From NCBI RefSeq assembly GCF_000003815.2, contig NC_049984.1:22361196-22425195 (forward strand): a stretch of DNA of 64,000 nucleotides, in the 5' to 3' direction. Positions 1 to 10,953 of the stretch are shown piece by piece. The position numbers and the translations under genes were made by a program. The notes beneath the pieces were generated by a model. The model was not told the origin of the DNA and ran no database searches. It saw only the letters and a list, made by a program, of their open reading frames with translations. This DNA comes from Branchiostoma floridae (taxonomy: Eukaryota; Chordata; Leptocardii; Amphioxiformes; Branchiostomatidae). Numbering within the stretch: the stretch's first letter is position 1; every line of letters begins with the position of its first letter.

Positions 1-424
1 CTCTTCACTGTTTACTTGTCAATGTTCTACTTGCACTGCCTGTAAACAAAGGCATACGTAGTACAAAGGGTTCCTCTAACAAAAATACTTTATTGGCAAT
101 GCTCGCAAACAAAAGTATATGTGACACAAACTGTTCCTCTGACACACCTGAAATGCGTTTGGAATGCAGTTAGCACCAGGTGCGTCAGGCATGCGGTCGG
201 TAGACGTTGTGTGCGTCCGGAAAACGCCCAACATACGTACCCCATACGAATCTATTCGCAGTACGGAAAATTTTGTTGCGCATTTCAGTTGCAATCATAC
301 GCATCTCATGCGAAATGAAAACGCTGAAGTCGTAATTCAAACGCCAGATGGGCTCGACGTACAATTTAATTTATTCCAAAAAAATTCCAAATGTTGGGCG
401 TTCGGCCGCGTATTGACAAAATTT

Positions 425-527
425 CATGCGGAACTCACGCGCACTTGAAAATATACGCAGGTGTAAACCCACCTTTAAGGTGGGTTCACACCTGCGTATA
501 TATTCAAGTGCGCGTGAGGCCCGCATG
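425..527. repeat. Near-perfect ~51-bp-arm palindrome where two MITE ends meet
   Basis: Two arms of about 51 bp meet with essentially no loop at 475-477. Each arm reads from a CATGCGG-like outer end to the inner ACCCACCTTTA. The same terminal motif (GTGTGAACCCACCTTTA and variants) recurs near 772-788 and 1206-1222. This therefore looks like two MITE termini of one family placed head to head. A hairpin of this quality could extrude as a cruciform. Confidence 0.7.
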
Positions 528-789
528 AGAGTATTTGCCTCCGCCAGGCCCCACAGGTCGCTGGAAATTTAATAGAAATTGGACAAACGTAAACAGGTAA
601 CACGACAGACGAGTTAGCTGGGTCGCTAACCATACTTCTCGGTCAGCTAACTCATCTGGCATGTTATGTATCTATTTTTGTCTGATTTGTACTATTTTTC
701 CCGCGACCTGTGGAGCCTGGTAGAGACTAAGAGCTTCATACGCACCTCAAACGGACTTGAATATATACGCATGTGTGAACCCACCTTTA
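475..789. mobile_element. Foldback MITE, family A, copy 1
   Basis: The terminal inverted repeats run from TAAGGTGGGTTCACACCTGC at the left to GTGTGAACCCACCTTTA at the right, with ATATATTCAAGT-like subterminal blocks. The interior is itself palindromic, with opposed GAGTTAGCTGGGTC and GTCAGCTAACTC blocks at about 612-655. No ORF of substance is present. I infer a non-autonomous DNA element; the superfamily is unclear. Confidence 0.6.
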
Positions 790-889
790 CCAGCGCTAAC
801 TCCGGACCAAGAAGGTATGCGTTGGACTCCCGACTGTTTGTTTGTTTGTTTGTTTTATTACTGTGTTGCTCACACGACTTGCAAACTAC

Positions 890-1222
890 TTGAAATGTTC
901 ACAGTCCGGAGGGTCCACACGTGCGTAATGTATATATTCAAGTCCGTTTGAGCTCCGTATAGAAGTCCTAGCCTCTACCAGCCCGTTGAAAAATAGTAGA
1001 AATTGGACAAATATACAGACTGAGATAACATGCCAAACGAGTTAGCTGGGTCTCAAAATACACTCCTCGGTTTCCTATTCGTTTGACATGTTATCTGACA
1101 TGTCTATATTTATCCAATTTGTACTATTTTTTCAGTGACCTGTGGAGCCCGGTAGAGGCTCAGAATTTCATACGGACCTCATACGGACTTGAAAATATAC
1201 GCTCGTGTGAACCCACATTAAG
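890..1222. mobile_element. Foldback MITE, family A, copy 2
   Basis: This copy shares the order of blocks with 475-789: a terminal block near 905-950, a TAGAAATTGGACAAA block at 990, an inner GAGTTAGCTGGGTC palindrome, and a right end near 1160-1222. The two copies lie about 100 bp apart in the same orientation, which suggests local duplication or nested insertion. Confidence 0.6.
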
Positions 1223-2121
1223 ACGGAACGCTCGCTGAGTCGTGGTCCACTGTTAATTGTACTTGTCAAAACGAGGTATTCTAGGGAAAATTTCCACGTA
1301 CCTGTCTTGATATTGTACAAACCGTCCGCCCTCTCAATAACGGCCAGTGGAAAAACAACTGTTCAGTGAGCTAATCTTGATCGAGATGACAGAAAAAAAT
1401 GCACTACCTTTGCCGTCCTGAAGATACCACCTAAATGTCCTTGTATGGAGTTCACTGACCTCGTGGAACATACAAATTTCATAATGCTTCTCACCAATGG
1501 TATGTCAGAACTGAGTGAGAGTCTTTGTCAGATGACACATTTTTTGACCCGAAAGTAATCGGCTGAATTCGGACATAGCTTAATGACCTTGTGAACATCT
1601 CGCTGACCTTGTGAACTAATCGCCTAGATACAAATTAAACGGGTTAATCATCGACTGACAAAACAACACTAATATGACTGCGCGAAGAAAAATGTCATTC
1701 TCCGTTACAAATCTTGCTGTCAATTTTCACCAATTTTAGTCCTTTATGTAGATTTGGGGAAATTCTTTACCCACGAATGAAAATTGTATTGAAGCTTTTT
1801 GTATGTAGTTTTTAAAACTTAATCATCGTTAAACATCGACTGACAAAACATCACTAATACGACTGCGCAAAGAATAATGTTATCCTCCGTTAATGTGTTG
1901 TCAAATAAGATCAATCTTAGTTATTTATTTATTTAGATTTGGGACAAAAGGGGTTCGCAAATTCTCCACCCGTGAATGACGCTTTGTGTGTGTTGTAATT
2001 TTAAACGGTCTTCATCTTTCTTCTTGTTTATCTCTCGCGCAACCTCTCTTGTCCTGTTTCCATTGTAGATAGATAAAATCAATTGAGGACATAGACTTAA
2101 TATATAGAAATCAACTCCTAA
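1223..2121. other. Intergenic, no gene seen
   Basis: AT-rich sequence with stops in all frames. A short direct duplication, AACATCGACTGACAAAACA-like at about 1650-1700 and 1830-1870, is visible. I see nothing else that can be supported. Confidence 0.5.
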
Positions 2122-2333
2122 TACTGTAAATGCAGAAATATTCGCGGTTGATTAATTTTCGTGGTTTTCGCGGCGACCACTTCACCGCGAACTTAAAACC
2201 ACCGCGAACATTTTTCTATAATGGTATTAGATTGCAGCCGATGGTGTTACCGCGAAATTAAAACCACCGCGAAAAGTCATTTTTCCCGCTACCGCGAAAT
2301 TAAATCCCCGCGAACTTTAATGCATTTACAGTA
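2122..2333. mobile_element. MITE family B (TACTGTAAATGCA termini), copy 1
   Basis: The 13-bp termini TACTGTAAATGCA and TGCATTTACAGTA are exact inverted repeats. The interior consists of opposed TTCGCGG / CCGCGAA blocks. Three further copies are at 31892-32086, 51387-51598 and 54356-54557. This is a non-coding, non-autonomous DNA element. Confidence 0.85.
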
Positions 2334-3713
2334 CCATGACCCTGTATGCATACGTAGGTGGTTAGGTTTGAAAACCTACTGAGTCATCTGAATGACATTT
2401 TTGTAGCCTTATTAGCCTATTTTTTGACCAAGAATAAATTACTGACCTCCGAGAGAGTTCACTGACCTCAGAATCCTACTGACCTTATGAAGTAATCTTT
2501 TGTATCGAAACAAGCCGCGGTAACGTATAGCAAAAGACTGACAACAAATCTGATCAGCACTAAGTTGTTGCACGAACGAAAATAATACCTAGGGGGCCTT
2601 TACGAATTATTCTTTATCTGGAGAGCTGTCTACCACCCGAAAATCATGACCACAGCATATGCAGAGCCTGAGATATACTAAACGGACGTTTTGCTGCAAT
2701 ACCTTGACAAGACGCTGGAGGGGCCATCTAGTAATAACCTTGAAAATATTTTAATCAGAACCCCCCTCTACACACATACACACGCGCGCGCACGCGCGAA
2801 ATCAGAGCCATTCTACTCATCTTAAAAACACACACACAAAGATTTGAGGTCTTCTTTCATAAGCTACAAGGTGTCTTATGATACTGTTTACAGTCTTACG
2901 TATAAGCGCTCTAGAAACATTGTACATTTCAAGCAATCCGCTAGGGGGCAGCACTTAAATGTGGAGGTGTTAAATCACATCTGTTAAGAGAATTCACTGC
3001 ATGAGGCATGCCTCACATAGGATATTGTAATCACATACACAAGTGGTTTGCTACATGGGCAAGAAATAAAACGATTACTCAAGTTGGACCTTTGTTGTCT
3101 GTCCTATAACATTGTTGTGGCCTCTATCAATTACTTGTGTAATTGCAGCATATTGATAATGTTAACATATGAACATTTGAGTGTATTTGTGAACAATAAA
3201 TGTTTTTATGAAAATGAAGTGTAACCCACGTCATCCACATGAAACGGCTCGCTGGTTGGCTGCCGCTATTTCTATGACGTAGGTTGTAACCCAGGGTGAC
3301 ACTACAACTGACAATGTGATTTACTTAGAAATCCAGGTAGTAAATCAAAAGGAACAGATATCCCCTGAAAATTATTATTTTACACATATTCGGTAGCGTA
3401 TATGACTACTAAACTGTTACGTAATTATGGAATGCTAAAATCAAATGGCTGATGCTTATGCAGAAGGTCTAAAATATGTATGCAGAATATATCTGATACA
3501 ATAAAGGGATATTGTCCAAATCAGAAGCGTATATTTTACCTTTACACAAATGTCACCAAAACTGCTAAAGAGACCAACGAGCCTTTTTGCAAATAAAGAT
3601 GGGAAGTTGCGAATGCATTTTTATAGTTACTTTGAATTTGTTCGTCTTACTTTTTACTTCTGAATGCTAATTAAACATATGGCCAGCACAATCTGATGTG
3701 TTCAATCGACCCC
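2334..3713. other. Intergenic, no gene seen
   Basis: Contains a short CA/CG-rich tract near 2765-2835 and a small imperfect inverted repeat at 3228-3297, where TGTAACCCACGTCAT faces ATGACGTAGGTTGTAAC. No supported coding sequence. The 3' UTR of the minus-strand gene ending at 3714 probably lies in the right part. Confidence 0.4.
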
Positions 3714-6700
3714 TTACGGGATGGATACTCCACATTCATACCATTTAGGATATTTACGGCCTGTCCAGTCGTCGCCCTGACCACCTATACGGCCGTACTG
3801 GAGATCTTCACCGTAGTCACCACGGTAATAACCTTCGAAAAGTGAAGAAAACAACACAATGAGAAAACAAATACATTGTAGTACAAGAAACGTAGTACAG
3901 CACCACCACCCGGGCCCCACACTATGCCCCCCCCCCCCACACACACAAATACAAAAGTACAATAAAAATGCTTGTTTGTACCCGAATAACATGATACGGA
4001 ATTTGATGTAAAACTACCCGAGGTTAAAACAATGCAACAGGACCCCCCCCCCCACTCCCCCACCCCTTCGTAAATCCTTGTTGGTCAATACAAAAGTATT
4101 TTTATGTTTGTTTCCTTTTAATGTTTCTTTATTTTTCTAATTTTCTTTTCTCTATAGTATATAGTTATAGTATATGCACAACAGTGTTTCACTTTTTATA
4201 CCTTCAGTACTGGGGCTGTCCCAGACATCATGGTCTATATCCGTCGCATCATCGTAAGCACCAAGAAACTGGCAGTGATCTTCCCCAGCGCCATATAGAT
4301 CTGCTATGTTCCTAAACATGTCTCCCAGTTTCTCACTCAAGAAGATTTTATACCTCGTAGGAGAGCAAAGCACAACCCCAACATATTTTCCTACAAAAAA
4401 ATTGAAAATTCGATTAACATTGCATCCATTCAAGCAACATGATGGATAAGCCAGCGATTAATTTTAGCGAAATAAAATAATTACAAATGGAGCCTGGGGC
4501 AAAACCTATGTGATTTCGGTTGCCCGACCGACCAAAGCATGCTAGCAAAGACTGGAGAACCCTAGTATATTTTAGTAGATCAAAGACAAGAGACATGATT
4601 TATTTTTTATTTAACATCTGAGCGAAAAAAAAAGTCGAAAAGGTCCTGTTTTATTTCAATATTATGTTGTTCGATCACATTTTTTTTGTTATTTAAGCCG
4701 TATATATCTTCACCTCAGACCTTTGGAAAAAATGTCAACCTGTCTGTCCAATTGTTATATTTATTTTTTAATCCGAGAAGCAACAATTAAATTTAGTATG
4801 GCCCTAGGAGCTTATTTAGTTTTGTACATATTACCTATGTTCCAGTGGTTGTTCAGCTTGACGTACTGTTTACCGTGACAGGCATTCCAGTTATCCTCGT
4901 AAGTGAAGTTGTACTCGGTCCACCAGATATCCGTCACAAATGCTGAGTAAAGAAATTTTGCATGTTGAAAGAATGAAGACTATACTTTAAATGTAGAGTC
5001 AGATCTAGATTTTACCCTGATGATGGTGTCTGATAGACATCGAAACGTTGGAAGTAAGTCCCTGGTTGTGCCTAAAGCACCTTACTATATACAGTCAGAT
5101 CTGTTTACTCCAAACTGTGCACCACCCCACCCAAAAAAATATCACATAAGAGTAAAACGTATGTGTGAAGTTCTTGCTTATATAAAATAGTTTTACTTGC
5201 AAAATCATTCCCGAATGCTAATTGTATGTTAAAGAATAAGAGTAGAAAAATAATGCAGATTATAATAATACTGTGTTCATTGAGCAACATATATGCACAT
5301 TATCTTTCGTGGGCAGGGAGCTGTTAATAGCAGCTCCGTTCTATCTGTAAGAAGATAGTACCTTCGGTCACAGGTCTTTCAGTTAACTCATCATTTAGCC
5401 ATGGGGGATTGGTAGGTGGTAGTTCCTCTTCACCTGTACCCTCAGTCGTAGAAAACATCGAAGGAACGATACGTTCTGTATCCGTCGTTGGCAACGTTGG
5501 ACGAATCACCTGTTCTGATTTAGGTTCAACCACGCTTGTTGTTGAGGACTGTTTCAAGGACTCGACTTCTTCTTTAAGCAGTTGAATCTGTTGCCTTCTT
5601 TCTTGTTCCTGCATGAGAACTTTGGTGAGGGTGGAAAAGACGTTGAGTTGGTCGTCCTTTATTGTCTGCTCTAAAGACCCAAGCTTCGCCTTCACGTTTT
5701 CCAGCTTTAAGGACAAGTCATCAACAGTGGCCTTCAAGTCCTGAAAACGGATAGAGGCATATTGTTAACATCAAATACACAAGCCATGTAATTGCTTATA
5801 TTTTCTAATAGAGCACTCGGCCTCGTTCTATTCAATTGACATGTCTGAAAAGACAGCAGAACGATCGAATTGGATATTTGTGTCTTGAGGCGGTTTTCCT
5901 GGTATCGAATGGAAGAAACACATGACGATTCGCTTAGTCAAAATTATGACAGCGCAGCACCACAACTTATAAACAAAATTATTTCTTTCTTTTAAAAAGA
6001 AATTCGTTGCAACTACGCTTTGTTGCTGATGCGCCTACTGTATTTCCCGTTGGCACATAGTTTAGCAATATGTAATGTTTCTGTAGGGTTACAGGTTGTT
6101 TCGCAACAATGTTAATTCGCAACCGTCAGTTCGCAACAAGGCAGGTCTTTTCGTAAAAAGGTACAAGTCTTTATCGCAACAAGGTACAAGTCGTTTAACA
6201 GCATTTGAATGTTATAAATCTTGATAGCCTAATAGTATTAGAAATCGTATTCGTAACATAATTATACATCTACATGTGCACGCCGGGTATGAAAATAATC
6301 GGGCTGTCAGGTCCATGCGGCCCCATGTTCCTCTGCCGTCGGGGTTGTCTTTCGCACCGATAAAAAAATAAGAATCGATGTTTACGTGGAAGGAGTATAA
6401 TTATGTTAGGAAAACGATTTCTAATACTATTAGGCTATTAAAATTGATACCATTCAAAAGTTGCGAAAAAAAAGTTGCGAAAAGACTTGCGTTGTTGCGA
6501 ACTGATGGATGCAAACTCACATTGTTGTAAAACAGCCTGTTACCTTTCCGGTCTGTAGAGGGGTTTCTTTCTAAGGGGAGGGCCGGGTTTGCTAGCTTTT
6601 CGCATTTAATGTGCTTGAAGTGCAATTCTACTTCTCCTCTAAAAGAAAAAAAATGCAATTCCAACAAAAATAACATTCGTAGGAGTATACAGCGTTGGTC

Positions 6701-9700
6701 GCTCTGTGGTGGACGACACTTAAGAGGGGCTTGTTGGTGCAGCTGGTGTTTGTAAAATGTTCGGTCTGAACTTGAGTGATGTTAGGTTTGTTTTTAGTAT
6801 ATGCATGTGTCTCCGTCAACCCCATGTGTTATTTGCATTTGTCAGTAAACGTTACCGCAAAGGGTTGACAGACAACGTTTTGTTCGGCCATAGTAAGTTA
6901 ATTTTATGGATAACATTCTCATATGCGAATCAATCCCCCCTAATTCATGGCTTTTATTTTTGAAGGGATCGACTTTCAACATTGACTAAATGTTTTCTAA
7001 TTTAGGAGAGTAATTTCTGGCCAGCACAGAAACTGACTTTCCCGGCTAGCCTTAGTGACTAGTCACACGAACGTGCATATCAAGTCCATATGAGGTCCAC
7101 ACTGCCATTTCATGCGCAGTCGTGTGCACAGTACGCACTTCATACGTACCTTAATCGTTTTGGGTCAGTCTTAGGTACACATGCCCACGCACAGTACGGT
7201 TCTGCACGAGTACCTAAAACTGGCACAAAACGATTGAGATACGTACGAACTGAGTATTGCGTATAATAATTGTCAATACGGGCCTCATGGTCATACGTAT
7301 TTGATACACAAGCTCCTGTGACTGACGGTACCTTTACGTGGTTCGTACTTGGTCGAACGTGTGGACCCCAAAGGGGTCGCCGGAAAACATGGACGAAATA
7401 GAGTGAGGGTCAACCATTCATAAAGAGCCTAGCCTGCGTCACTTCTTTACGTCACTACGTAAACTATGCAGATAACCTTCAAATAACCAACAGTCCCATT
7501 TACTCGGTCATGCACTACATATGAAGACAGTGGGACAAGGCTTTGTTGTTTTAAACGGGGTCAAATGTTGGGGACATCTTTTGTAAGACAGGGCCACTTA
7601 AAGACAACAATCCCACAGATTTGTTTGTTTATATCATATACCCTGTAAAACGCCTCATATCGTAACACAACACGTTTGTACTGAGTACAAGCTTTATATC
7701 TGGACAGGTTTACTTGATCCCCTCTCACATGAATATGTATTTGAAGCATTCATGTATGACAAGTCCGTATCTGTATTGGCATTGTATTTATACGCAATCG
7801 TACGCACAATACGAACTTCATACGCCCCTCAATCGTTCTGTGCCATTTTTAAGTGCAAAGGAATGCAGAGGACAGCGCTGTAGTACGCGTATCTAGAACA
7901 AAACGATTAAGGTGCGCGTTATGCGTACGACTGCGCATGAAAAAAAATGTCAATAGGGACCTCATGGGGACTTTCATATGATATAGATATATACGGTTGG
8001 GCTACTCCCTTAGCCCATGCTGAGAAAAAAAATCAGCGCTTCCCCGAAATAAAAGCCAGTCCTGCAAGAAGAGACATTCTTTTGTAGGTAGTCGGATGAT
8101 TACGCATGGTCTTTTTAGCGAATGCCCACAAACGCCCACTCTAGAGAAGTCCGCGCTGCACGAATCTCATTTTTTTTGCTTGGAATATGTCCACGTTGTG
8201 CTCCCATGTATTAATCCTGAGTTTCAAGTCAATCCATTGACGCGAAGTGACATAAATCTAAGTTTTCGATTCTAGATGGTCTTTTTAGCGAACGCCCAGC
8301 AAAATGTCTTTTTAGCGAATGCCCACTATATCCACAAAATTATCGGCCGTCGCGCAACGACACCTAAACCTACCGCCACAAACATGTTCAAGATGGTGTC
8401 CCATTGATGTGTACGGAGTTTCCGTGCTTTACAAGCATTTTAAGTCCCTGTTTTTGGTCAAAATGTACGGCGACGATACTACCATACTTTAACTATAGCA
8501 ATTCAAAATGGCGGGCACTAGTCATGTGACCTCCTTGCGGGACTGTTCTATAAGTATCGCGGGAGGGACTGTTGTAGCATAGCTTCTCATACAACCATTT
8601 TAGAGTGAATTCTGAACAAGATTTTCATTTCATAGTGCTATCATCTGACTGATATTTACAATGTGGTCAATTTTTCTGTGCTATTATTACCCAGGTTTGA
8701 GGAACTTAGTGCAAATATGGATATTGATTCACCTCAGTGCCCAATTAATGTACAAAAGGCTCAGACACATTAGTGTTATAAACCTGAATAGGGGCAGGTA
8801 ACCAATACTAGAAAAACATAGCTATTTATTATTAACAATACTATTTACATTATAATAATAACTCTTCACCAAACTGGACTTTTCTTATCTTTCTTTATCA
8901 CAGAAACATTGTTACAATAAGGATTTGATTAGATGAGTATCTGTTACAGTGTGTACATACTTATTTCAAATACAAAAATGTATTTCGTTTCACTTCCTAA
9001 ATATTTTTAAAGTATTGGAAGAAGTTGACACATAAGCAATATCAATTGCATTATTTATGTGCAGTAAAATGTGACCACATGCTATCAATAGCCTAATAAA
9101 ATGTTGGAACATGGCACAAGCGGGCTCCTCTTCTGAGTACAGAAAGGAAATGTTTTATAACATTTAGTTATGACGTAGAAAATTTCAATTGTAAAATGTA
9201 CCTTTATTAACATTTACAAACAAATTGTTTTTTTCTCTTCTTAATAAATGACAACAATACAGGTAAGTAAGGTGTGTTTCCTTTTATAACAGGCCAGGTA
9301 AGACGCCGTACAGGTAAGTAAGGTGTGTTTTCTTTTATAGCAGACCAGGTAAGACACCGTACAGGTGAGTAAGGTGTGTTTACTTGACTACAGACTAGGT
9401 AAGACACCTTACAGGTGAGCAACGTGTATTTCCTTTCATTACAGACCAGGTAAGACACCGGTCTGTTATAAAAGGAAACACACCTTACTTACCTGTATGG
9501 TGTCTTAACTGGCCTGTAGGCAAAGTTGGTCTATAGGCAAAGTAACGACATCTTACTTACCTGTGTAATGGCCTATCTGGTCTATAGGCAAAGGAAAGAC
9601 ACCTTATTAACCTGTATAATGGCCTATCTGGTATATAGGCAAGGGAAAGACACCTTACTTACCTGTATAATGCCCCATCTGGTATATAGGCGAAGGAAAG

Positions 9701-10953
9701 ATACCTAACTTACCTGTATAATACCCTATCTGGTCTACAGGCAAAGGAAAGTTGCTTTACTCACCTGCATAATACCCTATCTGGTCTATAGGCAAAGGAA
9801 AGACGCCTTACTCACCTGTATAATGGCCTATATGGTATATAGGCAAACGAAAGACGCCTTACTCACCTGTGTAATGCATATCTGGTCTACAGACAAAGGA
9901 AACACACCTTACTCACCTGCGCGGTGTCTTACCTGGTCTGTAATGAAAGGAAATACCATTACTCACCTGTATGGTGACCTGGTCTGTTATAAAAAGAAAC
10001 ACACCTTACTTACCTGTATGGTGTCTTACCTGGCCTGTTATGACCTGGCCTGTTATGACCACTCTAAAATGGTTGTATGAGAAGCTATGCTACAACAGTC
10101 CCTCCCGCGATACTTATAGAACAGTCCCGCAAGGAGGTCACATGACTAGTGCCCGCCATTTTGAATTGCTATAGTTAAAGTATGGTAGTATCGTCGCCGT
10201 ACATTTTGACCAAAAACAGGGACTTAAAATGCTTGTAAAGCACGGAAACTCCGTACACATCAATGGGACACCATCTTGAACATGTTTGTGGCGGTAGGTT
10301 TAGGTGTCGTTGCGCGACGGCCGATATTTTTGTGGATATAGTGGGCATTCGCTAAAAAGACATTTTGCTGGGCGTTCGCTAAAAAGACCATCGAGAATCG
10401 AAAACTTAGATTTATGTCACTTCGGGTCAATGGATTGACTTGAAACTCAGGATTAATACATGGGAGCACAACGTGGACATATTCCAAGCAAAAAAAATGA
10501 GATTCGTGCAGCGCGGACGTCTCTAGAGTGGGCGTTTGTGGGCATTCGCTAAAAAGACCCTCCCGGATGATTATGGTACTGTAGATTTTTAAGGCTAATG
10601 CTCTAACGTGGTCAATGATATAATCTGACAGTGTATATTACGTGAATGCCTTTAGTCAGCAATCGTACAACAATTGTACGACTAAAGTACCCATGCGGTT
10701 CAATTGTGTCTAACAGTACATGCACCACATAATATTCGTCTACAATCAAACGAGGCCAAACCTGTAAGAAGACGACTGTATCTCTTCCTCCTGGGCACAC
10801 TTCCGGGTCAGTTTTCGGGATGGCGATTGTGTACGCACACTGCTCCAAACCGCGCCACACATGGACGGTGGCGTTACTGGTACTGTTACTAGTAGCACAC
10901 CAAGCCACGGATACCACGGAGCAAATCAACACAAAAAACAACTTGAGCGCCAT
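3714..10953 (-). CDS. Secreted coiled-coil protein with an unassigned Cys-containing C-terminal domain (5 exons)
   Basis: Exons on the minus strand: 10762-10953, 5362-5740, 4835-4942, 4202-4390 and 3714-3832. Every junction has GT/AG sites and matching phase (0, 1, 1, 1), giving a protein of about 328 residues. Residues 1-22 are a signal peptide (MALKLFFVLICSVVS...). CAYTIAIPKTDPEVC at 39-53 resembles the N-terminal Cys-Tyr-Thr-Phe-like motif of angiopoietin/multimerin-type secreted proteins. A heptad-rich coiled coil covers about 65-115, followed by a Ser/Thr/Pro/Glu stalk to about 190. The last ~138 residues form a Trp/Tyr-rich domain with four cysteines that I do not recognise. The ATG has a good context (AAAATGG). 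I infer an oligomeric extracellular protein. Intron 1 carries the foldback element at 8103-10563. The function of the C-terminal domain is unknown; the exon 1 assignment rests on phase and N-terminal logic. Confidence 0.75.
5010..5100 (+). ncRNA. Hammerhead-ribozyme-like motif in a dispersed repeat, copy 1
   Basis: CTGATGA at 5017-5023 is followed by a hairpin (GGTGTC / GACATC) and GAAAC at 5042-5046, the order of the hammerhead core. GAAACGTT contains palindromic ACGT, which could form stem III between two copies, and only CC/GG supports stem I next to the core. The motif lies in the intron between exons 4835-4942 and 5362-5740 of the coiled-coil gene, on the opposite strand. Related copies are at 31767-31796 and 19979-20026. 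Ribozyme activity is inferred only from this arrangement. Confidence 0.4.
6087..6544. mobile_element. Foldback MITE, ~450 bp
   Basis: The left end (GGTTACAGGTTGTTTCGCAA) is the inverted complement of the right end (CAGCCTGTTACC and upstream). Internal arms also match, with AGCCTAATAGTATTAGAAAT at 6226 facing its complement near 6419-6440. Both arms carry repeated TTCGCAACAA. It lies in intron 1 of the minus-strand coiled-coil gene. Non-coding. Confidence 0.75.
7060..7320. mobile_element. Foldback MITE, family C, copy 1
   Basis: Palindromic non-coding sequence with opposed CGTACCTTAATCGTTTTG and CAAAACGATTGAGATACG blocks around a centre near 7180. A second copy with the same layout is at 7765-7990. 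Confidence 0.6.
7765..7990. mobile_element. Foldback MITE, family C, copy 2
   Basis: CGCCCCTCAATCGTTCTG at about 7822 faces AACAAAACGATTAAGGTGCG near 7896, with outer CAATCGTACGCAC and GCGTACGACTGCGC arms. Same family as 7060-7320. Confidence 0.6.
8103..10563. mobile_element. Large foldback transposon with ~450-490-bp inverted arms and 10-bp target duplication
   Basis: The left arm (about 8108-8600) reappears as a nearly identical inverted complement at about 10068-10559. The arms carry several TCTTTTTAGCGAA-type subterminal repeats. CGGATGATTA is present directly on both sides (8093-8102 and 10564-10573), as expected of a 10-bp target duplication. The centre holds unique AT-rich sequence and then minisatellite repeats. 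No transposase-like ORF is present, so it is non-autonomous. A 9-10-bp duplication with long inverted repeats resembles Foldback or MULE-like elements; that assignment is inference. It sits in intron 1 of the coiled-coil gene. Confidence 0.85.
9240..10064. repeat. Minisatellite inside the foldback element, orientation switches once
   Basis: Units of about 55-65 bp contain ACACCTTACTTACCTGTA and CTGGTCTATAGGCAAAGG-like blocks. Units at 9255-9455 run in one orientation and those from about 9460 to 10060 in the other, so the array is itself partly palindromic. Short ORFs through it are by-products of the repetition. Confidence 0.75.

Noticed and set aside
9207-10174. Several 60-85-codon frames with repeated peptides
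   Set aside because: They are translations of the minisatellite inside the foldback element and change frame with repeat length.
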